In this document: positions 1 to 9,417 of the stretch, one piece after another
Position numbering within the stretch: the first letter of the stretch is position 1
Layout: every line of letters starts with the position of its first letter
Assembly (NCBI RefSeq): GCF_012922555.1
Contig: NZ_WIPK01000018.1
Coordinates: forward strand, 1 to 36,551
Length of the DNA: 36,551 nt
DNA from: Paraclostridium dentum
Lineage (GTDB): Bacteria > Bacillota > Clostridia > Peptostreptococcales > Peptostreptococcaceae
Direction: 5' to 3'
The notes under the pieces: generated by a model
Database searches by the model: none
Seen by the model: only the letters and a program-made list of their open reading frames with translations
What the model was told of the DNA's origin: nothing
Made by a program: the position numbers and the translations under genes

Positions 1-71
1 ATCCATCCGCGACTCGAACGCGGGACACCCTGATTAAAAGTCAGGTGCTCTACCGACTGAGCTAATGGATC
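1..71 (-). tRNA. tRNA-Lys (anticodon TTT), 3' end cut by window edge
   Basis: Read on the minus strand the cloverleaf starts at 71 (GATCCAT acceptor arm). The D arm is GCTC...GAGC. The anticodon arm is CCTGA-CTTTTAA-TCAGG, giving anticodon TTT (Lys), and the T arm is CCGCG-TTCGAGT-CGCGG. The 3' acceptor strand ATGGAT runs to base 1, so the last acceptor base, the discriminator and any CCA lie outside the window. A consensus promoter sits upstream at 125-153. Confidence 0.95.
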
Positions 72-124
72 ATCTTTGCTGAGATGTTGTTTCGACTTTT
101 TTCTCTGCCGTATCAACAAATACT

Positions 125-153
125 ATTATATTAGCTTTATTAACTTTCGTCAA
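125..153 (-). promoter_or_regulatory. Sigma-A promoter of the tRNA-Lys gene
   Basis: On the minus strand TTGACG (148-153) is followed by a 17-nt spacer and a perfect TATAAT (125-130). Transcription would start near 118 and run into the tRNA at 71. This is a housekeeping-type promoter; the assignment rests on position and consensus. Confidence 0.8.
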
Positions 154-364
154 CACTTTTTGTAAAATTTTTTAATTTTTTTAAGCAAATTATTTAAATA
201 CCCTATTTTTCAATGGTTTAATCCATTTATTTAAACATAATTTTCAGCAAAATTTAGTAATTTTGTTAATTTTTTTATATTTTTTTAAAGATTATATTAT
301 AAAAATATTTTATTAATACTATTTGTAATATAATATTCTTATACTAAATAAAGGAGGTAAATTT

Positions 365-1267
365 ATGAACTTCATAAACAAAGAAAATCATACATTTACA
401 TTTTCAAGCTTAAACAATCCAGTTCTTAAAGTAAAATCAGGAAGCAATGTAGTTTTTGAAACTCATGATTGCATGTGTAGTCAAATAACACGTAGTGATG
501 ACAATATGGACAGTATAGACTTTGATAGAGTAAATCCAGCAACTGGACCTTTATACATAGAAAATTCTATGCCTAACCAGACTTTAAAAGTTAGTATAAA
601 TTCTATTGAATTAAAAGGCAATGCTCTTGCCATGACAGGTCCTGGAGTTGGAGTTCTTGGTAATAAACTAGATACTATGACTCATAATATTTTAAAAATA
701 GAAAATGAAAAAGCTTTATTTAATAATTTAGAACTTCCTTTAAATAAAATGATTGGTGTTATAGGTGTTGCTCCAAGCGATAATAAATCTATAAATTGTG
801 GAACTCCTGGTAGTCACGGTGGTAACATGGACTGTAAGATTATAGCTGAAGGCTCTAGTGTATATCTTCCTATATCAGTAGAGGGATCTTTATTATCTCT
901 TGGAGATATCCATGCTGTTATGGGTGATGGTGAAATCGGAGTAAGCGGAGCTGAAATAGGAGCTCTAGTTGATGTAAAAGTTGAAGTAATAGATAACTTA
1001 ACAATAAAGAATCCTATCTTAGAAACTAAAGATGCTTATTATACTGTAGCTTCTGCTGAAACATTGGATGAGGCTTATGAAATCGCTATCGAAGATATGT
1101 TTGATATTTTACTTCCTAAATGCAACTTATCTAAAAATGATCTAGTTATGCTAATGAGTTTAACTAGTGATATAGAAGTTTGCCAAGTTGTTGATCCTTT
1201 AAAAACAATTAGATTTAAAGTTAAAAAAGATATTTTAAGTCAATTAAATATAGATAAATTAATATAA
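365..1267 (+). CDS. Acetamidase/formamidase family protein
   Basis: This 300-aa protein belongs to the FmdA/AmdA family, zinc-dependent hydrolases that release ammonia from short amides such as formamide or acetamide. Visible family motifs are THDC near residue 33, NPATGPLYIE near 57, PGSHGGNMDCK near 147 and GDIHAVMGDGEIG near 181, which carry the His, Asp and Glu metal ligands. The length is normal for the small clostridial members. The ATG has a strong AAGGAGGT at 351-358. A TATAAT lies at 329-334 but I see no good -35. It is the only gene left of oriC on the plus strand, so it is transcribed against the replication fork, and it is closed by a long hairpin shared with purA. The physiological substrate cannot be told from sequence. 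Confidence 0.85.
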   Translation: MNFINKENHTFTFSSLNNPVLKVKSGSNVVFETHDCMCSQITRSDDNMDSIDFDRVNPATGPLYIENSMPNQTLKVSINSIELKGNALAMTGPGVGVLGNKLDTMTHNILKIENEKALFNNLELPLNKMIGVIGVAPSDNKSINCGTPGSHGGNMDCKIIAEGSSVYLPISVEGSLLSLGDIHAVMGDGEIGVSGAEIGALVDVKVEVIDNLTIKNPILETKDAYYTVASAETLDEAYEIAIEDMFDILLPKCNLSKNDLVMLMSLTSDIEVCQVVDPLKTIRFKVKKDILSQLNIDKLI

Positions 1268-1276
1268 AAATAAAAT

Positions 1277-1318
1277 AAAGCTATGTTAAAACATTATATA
1301 ATGTTTTAACATAGCTTT
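1277..1318. terminator. Bidirectional terminator between acetamidase gene and purA
   Basis: A perfect 18-bp inverted repeat (1277-1294 and 1301-1318) with a TATATA loop is flanked by A-rich sequence on the left and T-rich sequence on the right. It lies between two convergent genes, so it can stop both transcripts. Confidence 0.85.
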
Positions 1319-1338
1319 TAGTTTTATATATTATAAGA

Positions 1339-2628
<1,290 letters not shown>

Positions 2629-2665
2629 TCACCTCTAATTATTTTATTCGAACACTTACTTTCTT

Positions 2666-2694
2666 ATTTTACCAAACATTCGCTTTATTTTCAA
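2666..2694 (-). promoter_or_regulatory. purA promoter
   Basis: On the minus strand TTGAAA (2689-2694), a 17-nt spacer and TAAAAT (2666-2671) form a good sigma-A promoter about 45 nt before the purA ATG. It begins just after the stop codon of the small upstream gene. Two convergent PurBox-like cores, CGAAC at 2649-2653 and its mirror ATTCG at 2678-2682, lie just downstream of the -10 and inside the spacer. Confidence 0.7.
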
Positions 2695-2705
2695 AACCTT
2701 TTTTA

Positions 2706-2996
2706 TTAACCTATTTTATTTAGTATGTATTTTTCCACATATTCTAAGCTTTCTAGGGTTTTTATTTCGTGTTCATTAGTTTCTATAAATCTAATCATAT
2801 CATTTACATTGTTAGCCTTTTTTACTAGTTTATTATCTCCTGTAAATGTATTTGTAATGTATATTTTTACTTTATTATTTTCTTTAATGCCATATACAAC
2901 TATAGTTTCTTTATCTTTATTATCAATTATTCTACATATATTGATTTCTTTGTTTATAAACTCTGTATTTGGATATATATATACTATATTTATCAT
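2706..2996 (-). CDS. Hypothetical 96-aa protein
   Basis: I do not recognise this protein. The most likely start is the ATG at 2996, preceded by GGGGGAG; a longer reading to 3149 would run through the terminator and DnaA-box region and is rejected. The product MINIVYIYPN... is soluble and rich in Asn, Lys and Ile. It has alternating hydrophobic strands in the first 60 residues and a charged helical C-terminus, suggesting a small alpha/beta fold. It has no Cys cluster, signal peptide or membrane segment. It sits between dnaB and purA and is separated from both by a terminator or a promoter. Codon use matches its neighbours and the frame has a proper ribosome site, so I think it is real. Confidence 0.65.
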   Translation of the reverse strand: MINIVYIYPNTEFINKEINICRIIDNKDKETIVVYGIKENNKVKIYITNTFTGDNKLVKKANNVNDMIRFIETNEHEIKTLESLEYVEKYILNKIG

Positions 2997-3035
2997 TTTT
3001 TTCTCCCCCGTTGAAAAAATTATACTAATTATAAG

Positions 3036-3060
3036 AAAGCAAGCTAAATTAGCTTGCTTT
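3036..3060. terminator. Hairpin terminator downstream of dnaB
   Basis: AAAGCAAGCTAA at 3036-3047 is mirrored by TTAGCTTGCTTT at 3049-3060. The effective stem is 9-10 bp. The plus side ends in TTTTTT and the minus side in TTTCTTAT. It would end the long minus-strand operon finishing with dnaB, before the small gene at 2996. Confidence 0.6.
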
Positions 3061-3073
3061 TTTAATTTGTTTT

Positions 3074-3188
3074 TTATCCACCATTTATCCACAGAGCATC
3101 TGTGGAAATTGTGGATATCGTTTCGATAGTTTAAAATAAAAATATCCACATATGATTATTTTTTATAAAATTATCAACATGTGGATAT
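3074..3188. other. Cluster of seven DnaA-box-like sites outside oriC
   Basis: Compared with TTATCCACA, I see TTATCCACC 3074-3082, a perfect TTATCCACA 3085-3093, TGTGGAAAT 3101-3109 (reverse, two mismatches), TGTGGATAT 3110-3118 (reverse), ATATCCACA 3142-3150, TTATCAACA 3171-3179 and TGTGGATAT 3180-3188 (reverse). Two inverted repeats are made from these boxes: CCACAGA/TCTGTGG at 3089-3105, and a 14-bp repeat 3138-3151 with 3179-3192. The cluster lies directly behind the dnaB stop codon, far from the dnaA-linked origin. DnaA binding is inferred, not shown. Confidence 0.65.
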
Positions 3189-3195
3189 TTTTTTA

Positions 3196-4524
3196 TTACA
3201 TTTCTCTAGCTTTATTTGCAAATTTTTGTATTTCGCCTAACCAAACAAGTTCAACTGATCCAGTTTCTCCATGTCTATTTTTAGCAATTATAATTTCTCC
3301 TATATTCTTTCTTTCTGAATCAGGATGATAATATTCATCTCTGTATAGGAACATTACTATATCTGCATCCTGCTCTATAGCTCCAGATTCTCTTAAATCG
3401 GATAACATAGGTCTATGATCTGATCTTTGTTCTGGTGCACGTGACAACTGAGATAATGCTACTACAGGACAATTCAATTCCTTAGCTATTATTTTCAAAG
3501 ATCTAGAAATTTTAGATATTTCTTGTTGTCTACTTTCATTCCCTCCATCACCTTCCATAAGTTGAAGGTAATCTATAAGAATTAGGTCTAAACCTTTTTC
3601 AATTTTTAATTTTCTACACTTCGATCTTAATTCACCTATTTTTATACCAGGTGTATCGTCTATATATATGTTGGCGTTAGATAAAACAGACATAGCATCT
3701 ATAATTCTAGGCCAGTCATTTTCATCTAAGTTACCAGTTTTTATCTTTTTCAATTCTACATGAGATTGTGCAGATAACATACGTTGAACTAATTGTTCTT
3801 TTGACATCTCTAAACTAAATACAGCTACAGATGCATCACCTTTAAGTGCTGCATTTTGGACTAAGTTAAGAGAAAATGCTGTTTTACCCATTGCAGGACG
3901 TGCTGCAACAAGTAGCAAGTCTGTTCTTTGTAGTCCATTTGTTTTCTTATTTAAGTCGTCAAATCCAGTAGTTATTCCAGTTATATCTTCCTTATTAGTA
4001 TATAACTTTTCTATAGTGTCATATGTATCCATAAGTACTGAATTTATAGTTTGGAAATCTTCGCTAGATTTTTCTTGAGATATATCAAATATTTGCTTTT
4101 CTGCTTTTTCTAAAATGTCTTCTACTTTTATTGAACTATCATATCCTAAGTTTAATATATCATTAGATACTCTTATAAGCTTTCTTAAAACTGATTTCTC
4201 TTTCACTATATCTGCATAATACTTAACATTAGAAGTTGTAGGTACTATAGTAGATAAGCTAGTTATATAGCTTATTCCTCCTATATCCTCTAGATGACCT
4301 TGCTTCTTTAACTCTTCAGTAAGAGTTATTAAATCTATAGGTTCATTTTTATTGTTTAGCTTCATCATGCACTCATAAATAATTTTATGAGCTTCTTTAT
4401 AAAAATCTTCAGGTTTTATAGTTTCTGTAACAGTTATTATAGCTTCTTTATCTAATAGTATAGATCCTAGTATAGATTGCTCAGACTCCACACTATGTGG
4501 AGGAATTCTACCTATATCCTCCAT
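3196..4524 (-). CDS. dnaB: Replicative DNA helicase (DnaB family)
   Basis: This is the hexameric 5'-3' helicase that unwinds DNA ahead of the replisome (called DnaC in Bacillus subtilis). The N-terminal helicase-interaction domain spans about residues 5-105, followed by a linker and the RecA-like C-terminal domain. Walker A ARPAMGKT is at 208-215, Walker B LILIDYLQLM near 314-323, and SQLSRAPEQR with SDLRESGAIEQDAD from 358 on. At 442 aa it is full length with no intein. The start has AGAGGTGA upstream and lies 23 nt after rplI, so it is the last gene of the MazG-yybS-gdpP-rplI-dnaB operon. A hairpin and DnaA-box cluster follow the stop codon. Confidence 0.97.
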   Translation of the reverse strand: MEDIGRIPPHSVESEQSILGSILLDKEAIITVTETIKPEDFYKEAHKIIYECMMKLNNKNEPIDLITLTEELKKQGHLEDIGGISYITSLSTIVPTTSNVKYYADIVKEKSVLRKLIRVSNDILNLGYDSSIKVEDILEKAEKQIFDISQEKSSEDFQTINSVLMDTYDTIEKLYTNKEDITGITTGFDDLNKKTNGLQRTDLLLVAARPAMGKTAFSLNLVQNAALKGDASVAVFSLEMSKEQLVQRMLSAQSHVELKKIKTGNLDENDWPRIIDAMSVLSNANIYIDDTPGIKIGELRSKCRKLKIEKGLDLILIDYLQLMEGDGGNESRQQEISKISRSLKIIAKELNCPVVALSQLSRAPEQRSDHRPMLSDLRESGAIEQDADIVMFLYRDEYYHPDSERKNIGEIIIAKNRHGETGSVELVWLGEIQKFANKAREM

Positions 4525-4547
4525 TTATCTCACCTCTAGTGTTTTTC

Positions 4548-4997
4548 TTATTGTTTTTCTTTTACGTCTACTCTCATTTTAGTAACTACTTTTTGATGTA
4601 TTTTTATTTCAACAAATCTTGAACCTAAAACTCTTATAGGCTCATCTAATATAACTTTTCTCTTATCTACATCTATTCCATGCTCTTTTTTTATTTGAGC
4701 AGCTATATCTTTAGATGTTATAGAACCAAATAATCTTCCACCATCACCAGCTTTAGAATACATAGTTATATTCATTTCTTCCATTTTCTTTCCTAATTCA
4801 ACTGCTGCTTCGTATTCTTTTTGTTCTTTTATTTGTTGAGATGTTTGTTTTTCTTTTAATTCTTTTAACTCTGTATTTCCAGCTTGAACTGCTAATTTTT
4901 TAGGGAATAAAAAGTTTCTAGCGTATCCATCACTAACTTCCTTTACATCACCTTTTTTTCCTGTTCCTTTTATGTCTTTTAATAATATAACTTTCAT
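4548..4997 (-). CDS. rplI: 50S ribosomal protein L9
   Basis: This large-subunit protein has two globular domains joined by a long helix and binds 23S rRNA near the L1 stalk. The N-terminal signature is [18 protein letters not shown] followed by [13 protein letters not shown] at about 22-34. The charged connecting helix covers about 40-75 and the C-terminal domain ends in a Lys-rich tail. The length of 149 aa is typical. Its ATG overlaps the gdpP stop codon by one base (TAATG), indicating translational coupling. Confidence 0.98.
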   Translation of the reverse strand: MKVILLKDIKGTGKKGDVKEVSDGYARNFLFPKKLAVQAGNTELKELKEKQTSQQIKEQKEYEAAVELGKKMEEMNITMYSKAGDGGRLFGSITSKDIAAQIKKEHGIDVDKRKVILDEPIRVLGSRFVEIKIHQKVVTKMRVDVKEKQ

Positions 4998-6997
4998 TAC
5001 TCTTCTTCCTCCTCTAGATATTGTGTTATGATGTCTGATACCATCTTATATCCTTCTTCTAAAGATACTCCTTCAAGTTGAGCTCCTGCTATATCAATGT
5101 GGCCTCCGCCACCTAGTTTTTCCATTAATACATGTACGTTAATAGACCCTAATGATCTAGCACTTATAAATATAGTTCCTGATTTAGTTTTACCTAATAC
5201 AAATGATGCTTCTACATCTTTTATGCTTAAAAGCTCATCTGCAGCTTGAGCTACAACTACATTTATATTATTTATATCCGACTTGCAGTAAGCTAAACAT
5301 ATCTTGTCATTTATAACTTTAGTGCTTTGAATTATCTCTGCTTTCGTTACAAAATCTTCTAAATTAGAGTTAAATAACTTCTTAACTTCTATTGTATCTG
5401 CTCCTGCTTTTTTCAGATATGATGCTGCTTCAAATGTTCTAACTCCTGTTTTAAATGCAAAGTTTTTAGTATCTAAACTTATTCCTGCCATTAATCCTTC
5501 TGCTGTTAATTTATTTATTTTAACATCTTCTTCCATATACTGAACTAATTCCGTTACCATCTCACAAGTTGATGATACGTAAGTTTCATGGAATAAAAGA
5601 ACTGTATCATTTATAAATTCGACCCCTCTTCTATGGTGGTCTATAACAACAATTTTATCAGATATAGCTAATAATTCAGGACATTCAGTAAAGTTAGGTC
5701 TATGAGTATCAACTACGATTACCAATGTGTCCTTAGAACAATTTTTAATAGCATCTTCTCTTGATATAAACAAATTATTGTAGTAATCAGATTTTTTTAA
5801 TCTACCTACAAATTCGTCAATAGAATCGTTGGAACTATTTAAAACTATATGTGCATTTTTATTACATGACTTACATATATCATAAATACCTCCTGCGGCT
5901 CCCATTGCGTCCATATCAGGATATTTATGTCCCATTATATATATATTCTTGCTTTCTAATATAATCTCTCTTAGCGCATGACCTATAAGTCTTGATTTAA
6001 CTTTAGTTTTCTTTTCTACAGCTTTAGATTTACCACCGTAGAATATAGACTTGTCTTTAGTTTTTATTACGGCTTGATCTCCACCTCTACCAAGAGCTAA
6101 GTCTAATGCTCCTTTTGCTAATTTGAAATTATCATTAATTGTTTTTCCTTCTATTCCTATACCTATACTTATTGTTACAGGTAAATTATTTTCTTGGTCA
6201 ATTTCTCTTATTTTATCTAATATAGAGAATTTATCTGCTTCTAATTTGTCTAATTCATTTTTACTTAAAACTAAAAAGTATTTGTCATTAGCCGTTTTTT
6301 CAAGCGCACCGTTACAACTTGATTCTAATGACGCTAATATTTTATCGATATCTACATTTATTAAAGGTCTTCTCTCTTCAGGAGCACTTTGTAATACTTC
6401 ATCATATCCATCTACTTGTATAGTAGCTACTACATTTTTTTCTTCTTCATACTTACTTTTTAAATCTAAGTAGTCAGTTTTATCAATCCAGTAAAGCATC
6501 ATTAAATATTTAGTTTTGTCTTCTTGATCACTTTTTATAATATTATAAACTATAGTGTACTGTCTTCCATTATAGTTTATATCGGTATATAACTCTTTAT
6601 TTTCATTTAATACTTTTCTTAAGTTTATATTTTTAACAAGAGTTTCTATGTTCATACCTAAGGTATCTTCTTTTTCTGTCATTTCATGGAACTTAGCATT
6701 GTACCATGTAACACTACCATCAAACTCTAAAATACATAAAGGTATTGGCAAGTTTAGTATAGCTTTTTTTGTTACTTCATCAATATCTACAGCTAAATCT
6801 TGAATATACTTATTCCATTCTTTTCTTCTTATATCTCTTGTTCTCCAGTTATGAAAAACAATATATATAAAGGCAGCAAATACAAGAGCACCTATATATA
6901 TATTGTAATACATTAATATAAGACTAAGAATCCCAATAACCACTATGTATGCATTTATTTCTGGCATATTAAATTTAAAGGTCGACTTATTAAACAT
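4997..6997 (-). CDS. gdpP: GdpP-type cyclic-di-AMP phosphodiesterase (membrane, PAS, degenerate GGDEF, DHH/DHHA1)
   Basis: This membrane phosphodiesterase cleaves c-di-AMP to pApA and so affects potassium balance, cell wall and beta-lactam tolerance. Two membrane helices (about 14-32 and 33-49) are followed by a PAS-like domain (about 70-175). Next is a degenerate GGDEF domain whose motif reads GRGGDQA near residue 300, so no cyclase activity is expected. Last come the DHH domain with [11 protein letters not shown] and VIDHHRR, and a DHHA1 domain with [10 protein letters not shown] near the end. All metal-binding residues appear intact. The 666-aa length is normal. It is coupled to rplI by a TAATG overlap and follows yybS by 10 nt, with AGGAGGT before its ATG. 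Confidence 0.95.
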   Translation of the reverse strand: MFNKSTFKFNMPEINAYIVVIGILSLILMYYNIYIGALVFAAFIYIVFHNWRTRDIRRKEWNKYIQDLAVDIDEVTKKAILNLPIPLCILEFDGSVTWYNAKFHEMTEKEDTLGMNIETLVKNINLRKVLNENKELYTDINYNGRQYTIVYNIIKSDQEDKTKYLMMLYWIDKTDYLDLKSKYEEEKNVVATIQVDGYDEVLQSAPEERRPLINVDIDKILASLESSCNGALEKTANDKYFLVLSKNELDKLEADKFSILDKIREIDQENNLPVTISIGIGIEGKTINDNFKLAKGALDLALGRGGDQAVIKTKDKSIFYGGKSKAVEKKTKVKSRLIGHALREIILESKNIYIMGHKYPDMDAMGAAGGIYDICKSCNKNAHIVLNSSNDSIDEFVGRLKKSDYYNNLFISREDAIKNCSKDTLVIVVDTHRPNFTECPELLAISDKIVVIDHHRRGVEFINDTVLLFHETYVSSTCEMVTELVQYMEEDVKINKLTAEGLMAGISLDTKNFAFKTGVRTFEAASYLKKAGADTIEVKKLFNSNLEDFVTKAEIIQSTKVINDKICLAYCKSDINNINVVVAQAADELLSIKDVEASFVLGKTKSGTIFISARSLGSINVHVLMEKLGGGGHIDIAGAQLEGVSLEEGYKMVSDIITQYLEEEEE

Positions 6998-7006
6998 TTC
7001 TACCTC

Positions 7007-7966
7007 CTAAGTGGATTTGTAGTTTCTTACCTTTCTAAAATCAATTGCACTGTCTAACATTCCTACAAAGCTCAAAATCATGGATCCTGATAATAGAATT
7101 ACTGCTATTACTGCAAATACTATTTTACCTGGCGATTTATCTTTCCATCTTTTTATAAAGTAAATAGACACTGATACACCTTGTATTAAAAATAGTATAC
7201 TAAATACCAATTGAATATTTAACATTATTGAGTCTGTATAAAGCCCTATATTCAACATCTCTAAGAACATAACTAATAAATATAATATTAGTGATGTCAC
7301 TATAGCATTTCCTGGTAAATAAAACTCCGAAAATTTTGGTAAATCGTAATTTAATACTTTAGTTCTTCTTAAAATAAAGGCTTCTACATAATATGTTATT
7401 AGTGATGCTATTATGCTATACATAAATAACACTGTAGGCATCATGTTTTGGAACATATTAATCATATCTTTGGCTGTTATATTTTCCTTAGGCATCATAT
7501 TAGTGCTTTCCATAACAGCAAACTGAGCTTCTACTGTTGCTTTTATAGTTTTCGATATATCTGCTAATAAATCTATATTAAATAACAGTTTTGACATTGC
7601 AAAAAATACAATTATAGATAGTATAAATGCTATCGTTCCAAAATATATAGGCGTAAAGCTTTTATTTTCATCTTCTACTTTGCTATCTTGATTGATTCTA
7701 TATCCCACTGCTATCCCTGGTAACATACACATTATAAGTAAATTTAAAGCGTATACTACGTCTACAGTTAATACCAATATAAAAAAAGAGGATATAGCTG
7801 AAATTAATGCATACTTATATCCTGAAGTTGTTGATATTATAGCATATGGAACAGGAAGAATAAGCGCAAGTAACCCTAAAAACGGAATGTATGCTGAAGC
7901 AAGACAAAGTCCAATAGCTATAACAGTAATCATTGCCGTTTGAGTTAATTTAGCTCTATTATTCAA
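7007..7966 (-). CDS. YybS-like polytopic membrane protein (DUF2232)
   Basis: This 319-aa integral membrane protein has about eight hydrophobic segments, starting with residues 10-40 and ending with one near 280-300. It resembles the YybS/DUF2232 family, which is usually encoded next to gdpP and rplI in Firmicutes. Some members resemble S components of ECF vitamin transporters, but no substrate is known here. The start is TTG (7966) with GGAGTGAT upstream, overlapping the end of the preceding gene's region (7-nt gap). The neighbourhood suggests co-regulation with c-di-AMP turnover and DNA replication. Confidence 0.8.
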   Translation of the reverse strand: MNNRAKLTQTAMITVIAIGLCLASAYIPFLGLLALILPVPYAIISTTSGYKYALISAISSFFILVLTVDVVYALNLLIMCMLPGIAVGYRINQDSKVEDENKSFTPIYFGTIAFILSIIVFFAMSKLLFNIDLLADISKTIKATVEAQFAVMESTNMMPKENITAKDMINMFQNMMPTVLFMYSIIASLITYYVEAFILRRTKVLNYDLPKFSEFYLPGNAIVTSLILYLLVMFLEMLNIGLYTDSIMLNIQLVFSILFLIQGVSVSIYFIKRWKDKSPGKIVFAVIAVILLSGSMILSFVGMLDSAIDFRKVRNYKST

Positions 7967-7973
7967 ATTAATA

Positions 7974-8294
7974 TCACTCCCTATTGTCTAAGTAATTTTT
8001 AAGATTAGATAAATCTCCATACCATCGTTCTACACTATGGTCTTCCTCTATTCCATCCTTTATCTTTTCCTTTATTTTATAATCTATTTCCTTAAAGCTA
8101 ATTCCAAGTCTCTTTGATAGTAAATATGTAACCATAACTATATTAGCTAGAGTATCTTGTAAAATCTGATCTACAGGTCTTGTACCTTTAAACAAAAGGT
8201 TAAATAAGTCCCCCAGGCTTATTATTAATTCTGTTTTCATCCATTCAATAATTTTTATGTTCTTCGTTATCTCTGAGTTTTTATCTAGTCTCAC
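7974..8294 (-). CDS. MazG-like family protein
   Basis: This 106-aa all-helical protein resembles the clostridial MazG-like family. MazG domains act on nucleoside triphosphates. The segment LISLGDLFNLLFKG...DTLANIVMVTYLLSKRLGISFKEID fits the four-helix layout. I do not see the full set of paired EExxE/ExxD metal ligands of active MazG, so catalysis is uncertain. The start is GTG at 8294, with GGAGGGGGG five to six bases upstream. It is the first gene of the operon running to dnaB. Confidence 0.65.
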   Translation of the reverse strand: MRLDKNSEITKNIKIIEWMKTELIISLGDLFNLLFKGTRPVDQILQDTLANIVMVTYLLSKRLGISFKEIDYKIKEKIKDGIEEDHSVERWYGDLSNLKNYLDNRE

Positions 8295-8321
8295 TATGTC
8301 CCCCCTCCTTAATATATAAAT

Positions 8322-8350
8322 ATTATATCATAAATCATAGTAGTTTTAAC
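8322..8350 (-). promoter_or_regulatory. Candidate promoter of the MazG-yybS-gdpP-rplI-dnaB operon
   Basis: On the minus strand a perfect TATAAT (8322-8327) lies 17 nt after GTTAAA (8345-8350), a weak -35. It sits between the rpsR terminator and the first gene of the operon, with the transcript beginning about 20 nt before the ribosome site. Confidence 0.45.
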
Positions 8351-8353
8351 CAA

Positions 8354-8381
8354 TAAAAAAACGAGCCCCCTAAAGGCTCGT
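8354..8381 (-). terminator. Terminator of the rpsF-ssb-rpsR operon
   Basis: On the minus strand ACGAGCC (8375-8381), a 7-nt loop and GGCTCGT (8361-8367) are followed by TTTTTT. This is a strong G+C-rich intrinsic terminator 8 bases after the rpsR stop codon. Confidence 0.92.
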
Positions 8382-8388
8382 CCTTTTC

Positions 8389-8616
8389 TTAGTCTAATGT
8401 ATATGGTAATAAAGCTAAGTTTCTAGCTCTCTTTATAGCAACTGTTAATTCTCTTTGATGCTTAGCACAAGTACCAGCTATTCTTCTAGGTAATATTTTA
8501 CCTCTTTCAGTTACGTATTTTTGTAATCTTTGAGTATTTTTGTAGTCTATCTTAGCATTTTTATCTGCACAGAATTGACAAACTCTTTTTTTCTTACGTC
8601 TCTTCTTGTTTATCAT
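8389..8616 (-). CDS. rpsR: 30S ribosomal protein S18
   Basis: This small-subunit protein pairs with S6 on the platform of the 30S subunit. The 75-aa sequence has the conserved core [40 protein letters not shown]. The N-terminus keeps VCQFC (Cys13, Cys16), and with the Cys of GTCAKH this fits the zinc-binding C+ form of S18. Shine-Dalgarno GGAGGG precedes the ATG. It is last in the operon, 17 nt after ssb. Confidence 0.98.
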   Translation of the reverse strand: MINKKRRKKKRVCQFCADKNAKIDYKNTQRLQKYVTERGKILPRRIAGTCAKHQRELTVAIKRARNLALLPYTLD

Positions 8617-8633
8617 GTCTTTTTCCCTCCTTT

Positions 8634-9089
8634 TTAGAATGGTATATCATCATCATCTATAGCTTGGAATCCTTGAGGATCTAATCCTGCAGGCTCAAAG
8701 CTTGGTTCGAAACTAGGTTCGAATCCTTGATTCTGATTTTGATTTGGATATGGACTATCCGATCTATTTTTATTACTATCTAAGGCTTGTATATTTCGAG
8801 CACTTACCTTAGTGAAAGTTCTTTTTTCTCCTGATTGAGTTTGATAATTATCTACTCTTATCGAACCTTGTATAGCAACTAATCTACCTTTTGATATATA
8901 GTTTGCACAAAATTCAGCAGGTTTACCCATTACCTCAACCGGTATAAAATCAGTATCTTTGCTACCATCTTTTTTAGTAAAATCTCTATCAATGGCAATA
9001 CTGAATGATGCAACGGCTGTTCCTGTTCCTGGGATATATCTTAACTCAGGATCCTTCGTTAATCTTCCCACTAGCACAACATGATTCAT
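8634..9089 (-). CDS. ssb: Single-stranded DNA-binding protein
   Basis: This protein coats single-stranded DNA at forks and recruits repair proteins. The OB fold is at residues 1-105 ([18 protein letters not shown]...[18 protein letters not shown]). It is followed by an Asn/Gln/Pro-rich linker with a short FEPS repeat in three copies near 128-138, then the acidic tip DDDDIPF that binds partner proteins. The 151-aa length is usual. AGGCGGTG precedes the ATG. Its place between rpsF and rpsR is the common Firmicutes arrangement. Confidence 0.97.
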   Translation of the reverse strand: MNHVVLVGRLTKDPELRYIPGTGTAVASFSIAIDRDFTKKDGSKDTDFIPVEVMGKPAEFCANYISKGRLVAIQGSIRVDNYQTQSGEKRTFTKVSARNIQALDSNKNRSDSPYPNQNQNQGFEPSFEPSFEPAGLDPQGFQAIDDDDIPF

Positions 9090-9129
9090 ATAAACACCGC
9101 CTATTCACGTAAAATTTATATATTAGTTA

Positions 9130-9408
9130 TTAAGCAACAACTATCATATGTCTTATTACGTTCTCGTTTATCTTTAAGTTTCTGTCTATTTCCTTAGGAA
9201 CATCAACACCTGACTTAAAGTTAACTAATACATAGTAACCTTCAGTGAACTTAGCTATTGGGTAAGCTAATTTCTTAGTACCCCAAGTATCTACAGTTGC
9301 AACTTCACCTTCAGTAGCTATAACTTCTTTAACCTTGTTTAATACAGCTGCTTTTGTTTCTTCATCTGCATTAGGCTTTACTACGAAAACTAATTCATAA
9401 TTCTTCAC
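9130..9408 (-). CDS. rpsF: 30S ribosomal protein S6
   Basis: This primary S18 partner in the 30S platform is a small ferredoxin-like protein. I choose the GTG at 9408, giving MKNYELVFVVKPN (92 aa). A GTG three codons upstream at 9417 is part of the Shine-Dalgarno GGGAGGTGA (9414-9422), so it cannot serve as the start. The chosen start has 8-nt spacing and matches the normal S6 N-terminus. First gene of rpsF-ssb-rpsR, with a strong promoter at 9486-9514 and a structured leader. Confidence 0.96.
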   Translation of the reverse strand: MKNYELVFVVKPNADEETKAAVLNKVKEVIATEGEVATVDTWGTKKLAYPIAKFTEGYYVLVNFKSGVDVPKEIDRNLKINENVIRHMIVVA

Positions 9409-9417
9409 ACGATTCAC

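Noticed and set aside
2725-3149. Open frames on both strands across the terminator and DnaA-box region (plus 2725-3129, minus extension to 3149).
   Set aside because: They run through hairpins and DnaA boxes, lack ribosome sites, and only the part from 2996 down has gene-like features.
3437-3446. CACGTG core inside dnaB resembling parS.
   Set aside because: Only about 11 of 16 bases match parS and the bases are explained by conserved helicase codons (SRAPEQ).
8695-8730. FEPS triplet repeat in the SSB linker as a functional repeat.
   Set aside because: Low-complexity repeats are common in SSB linkers and probably have no specific role.
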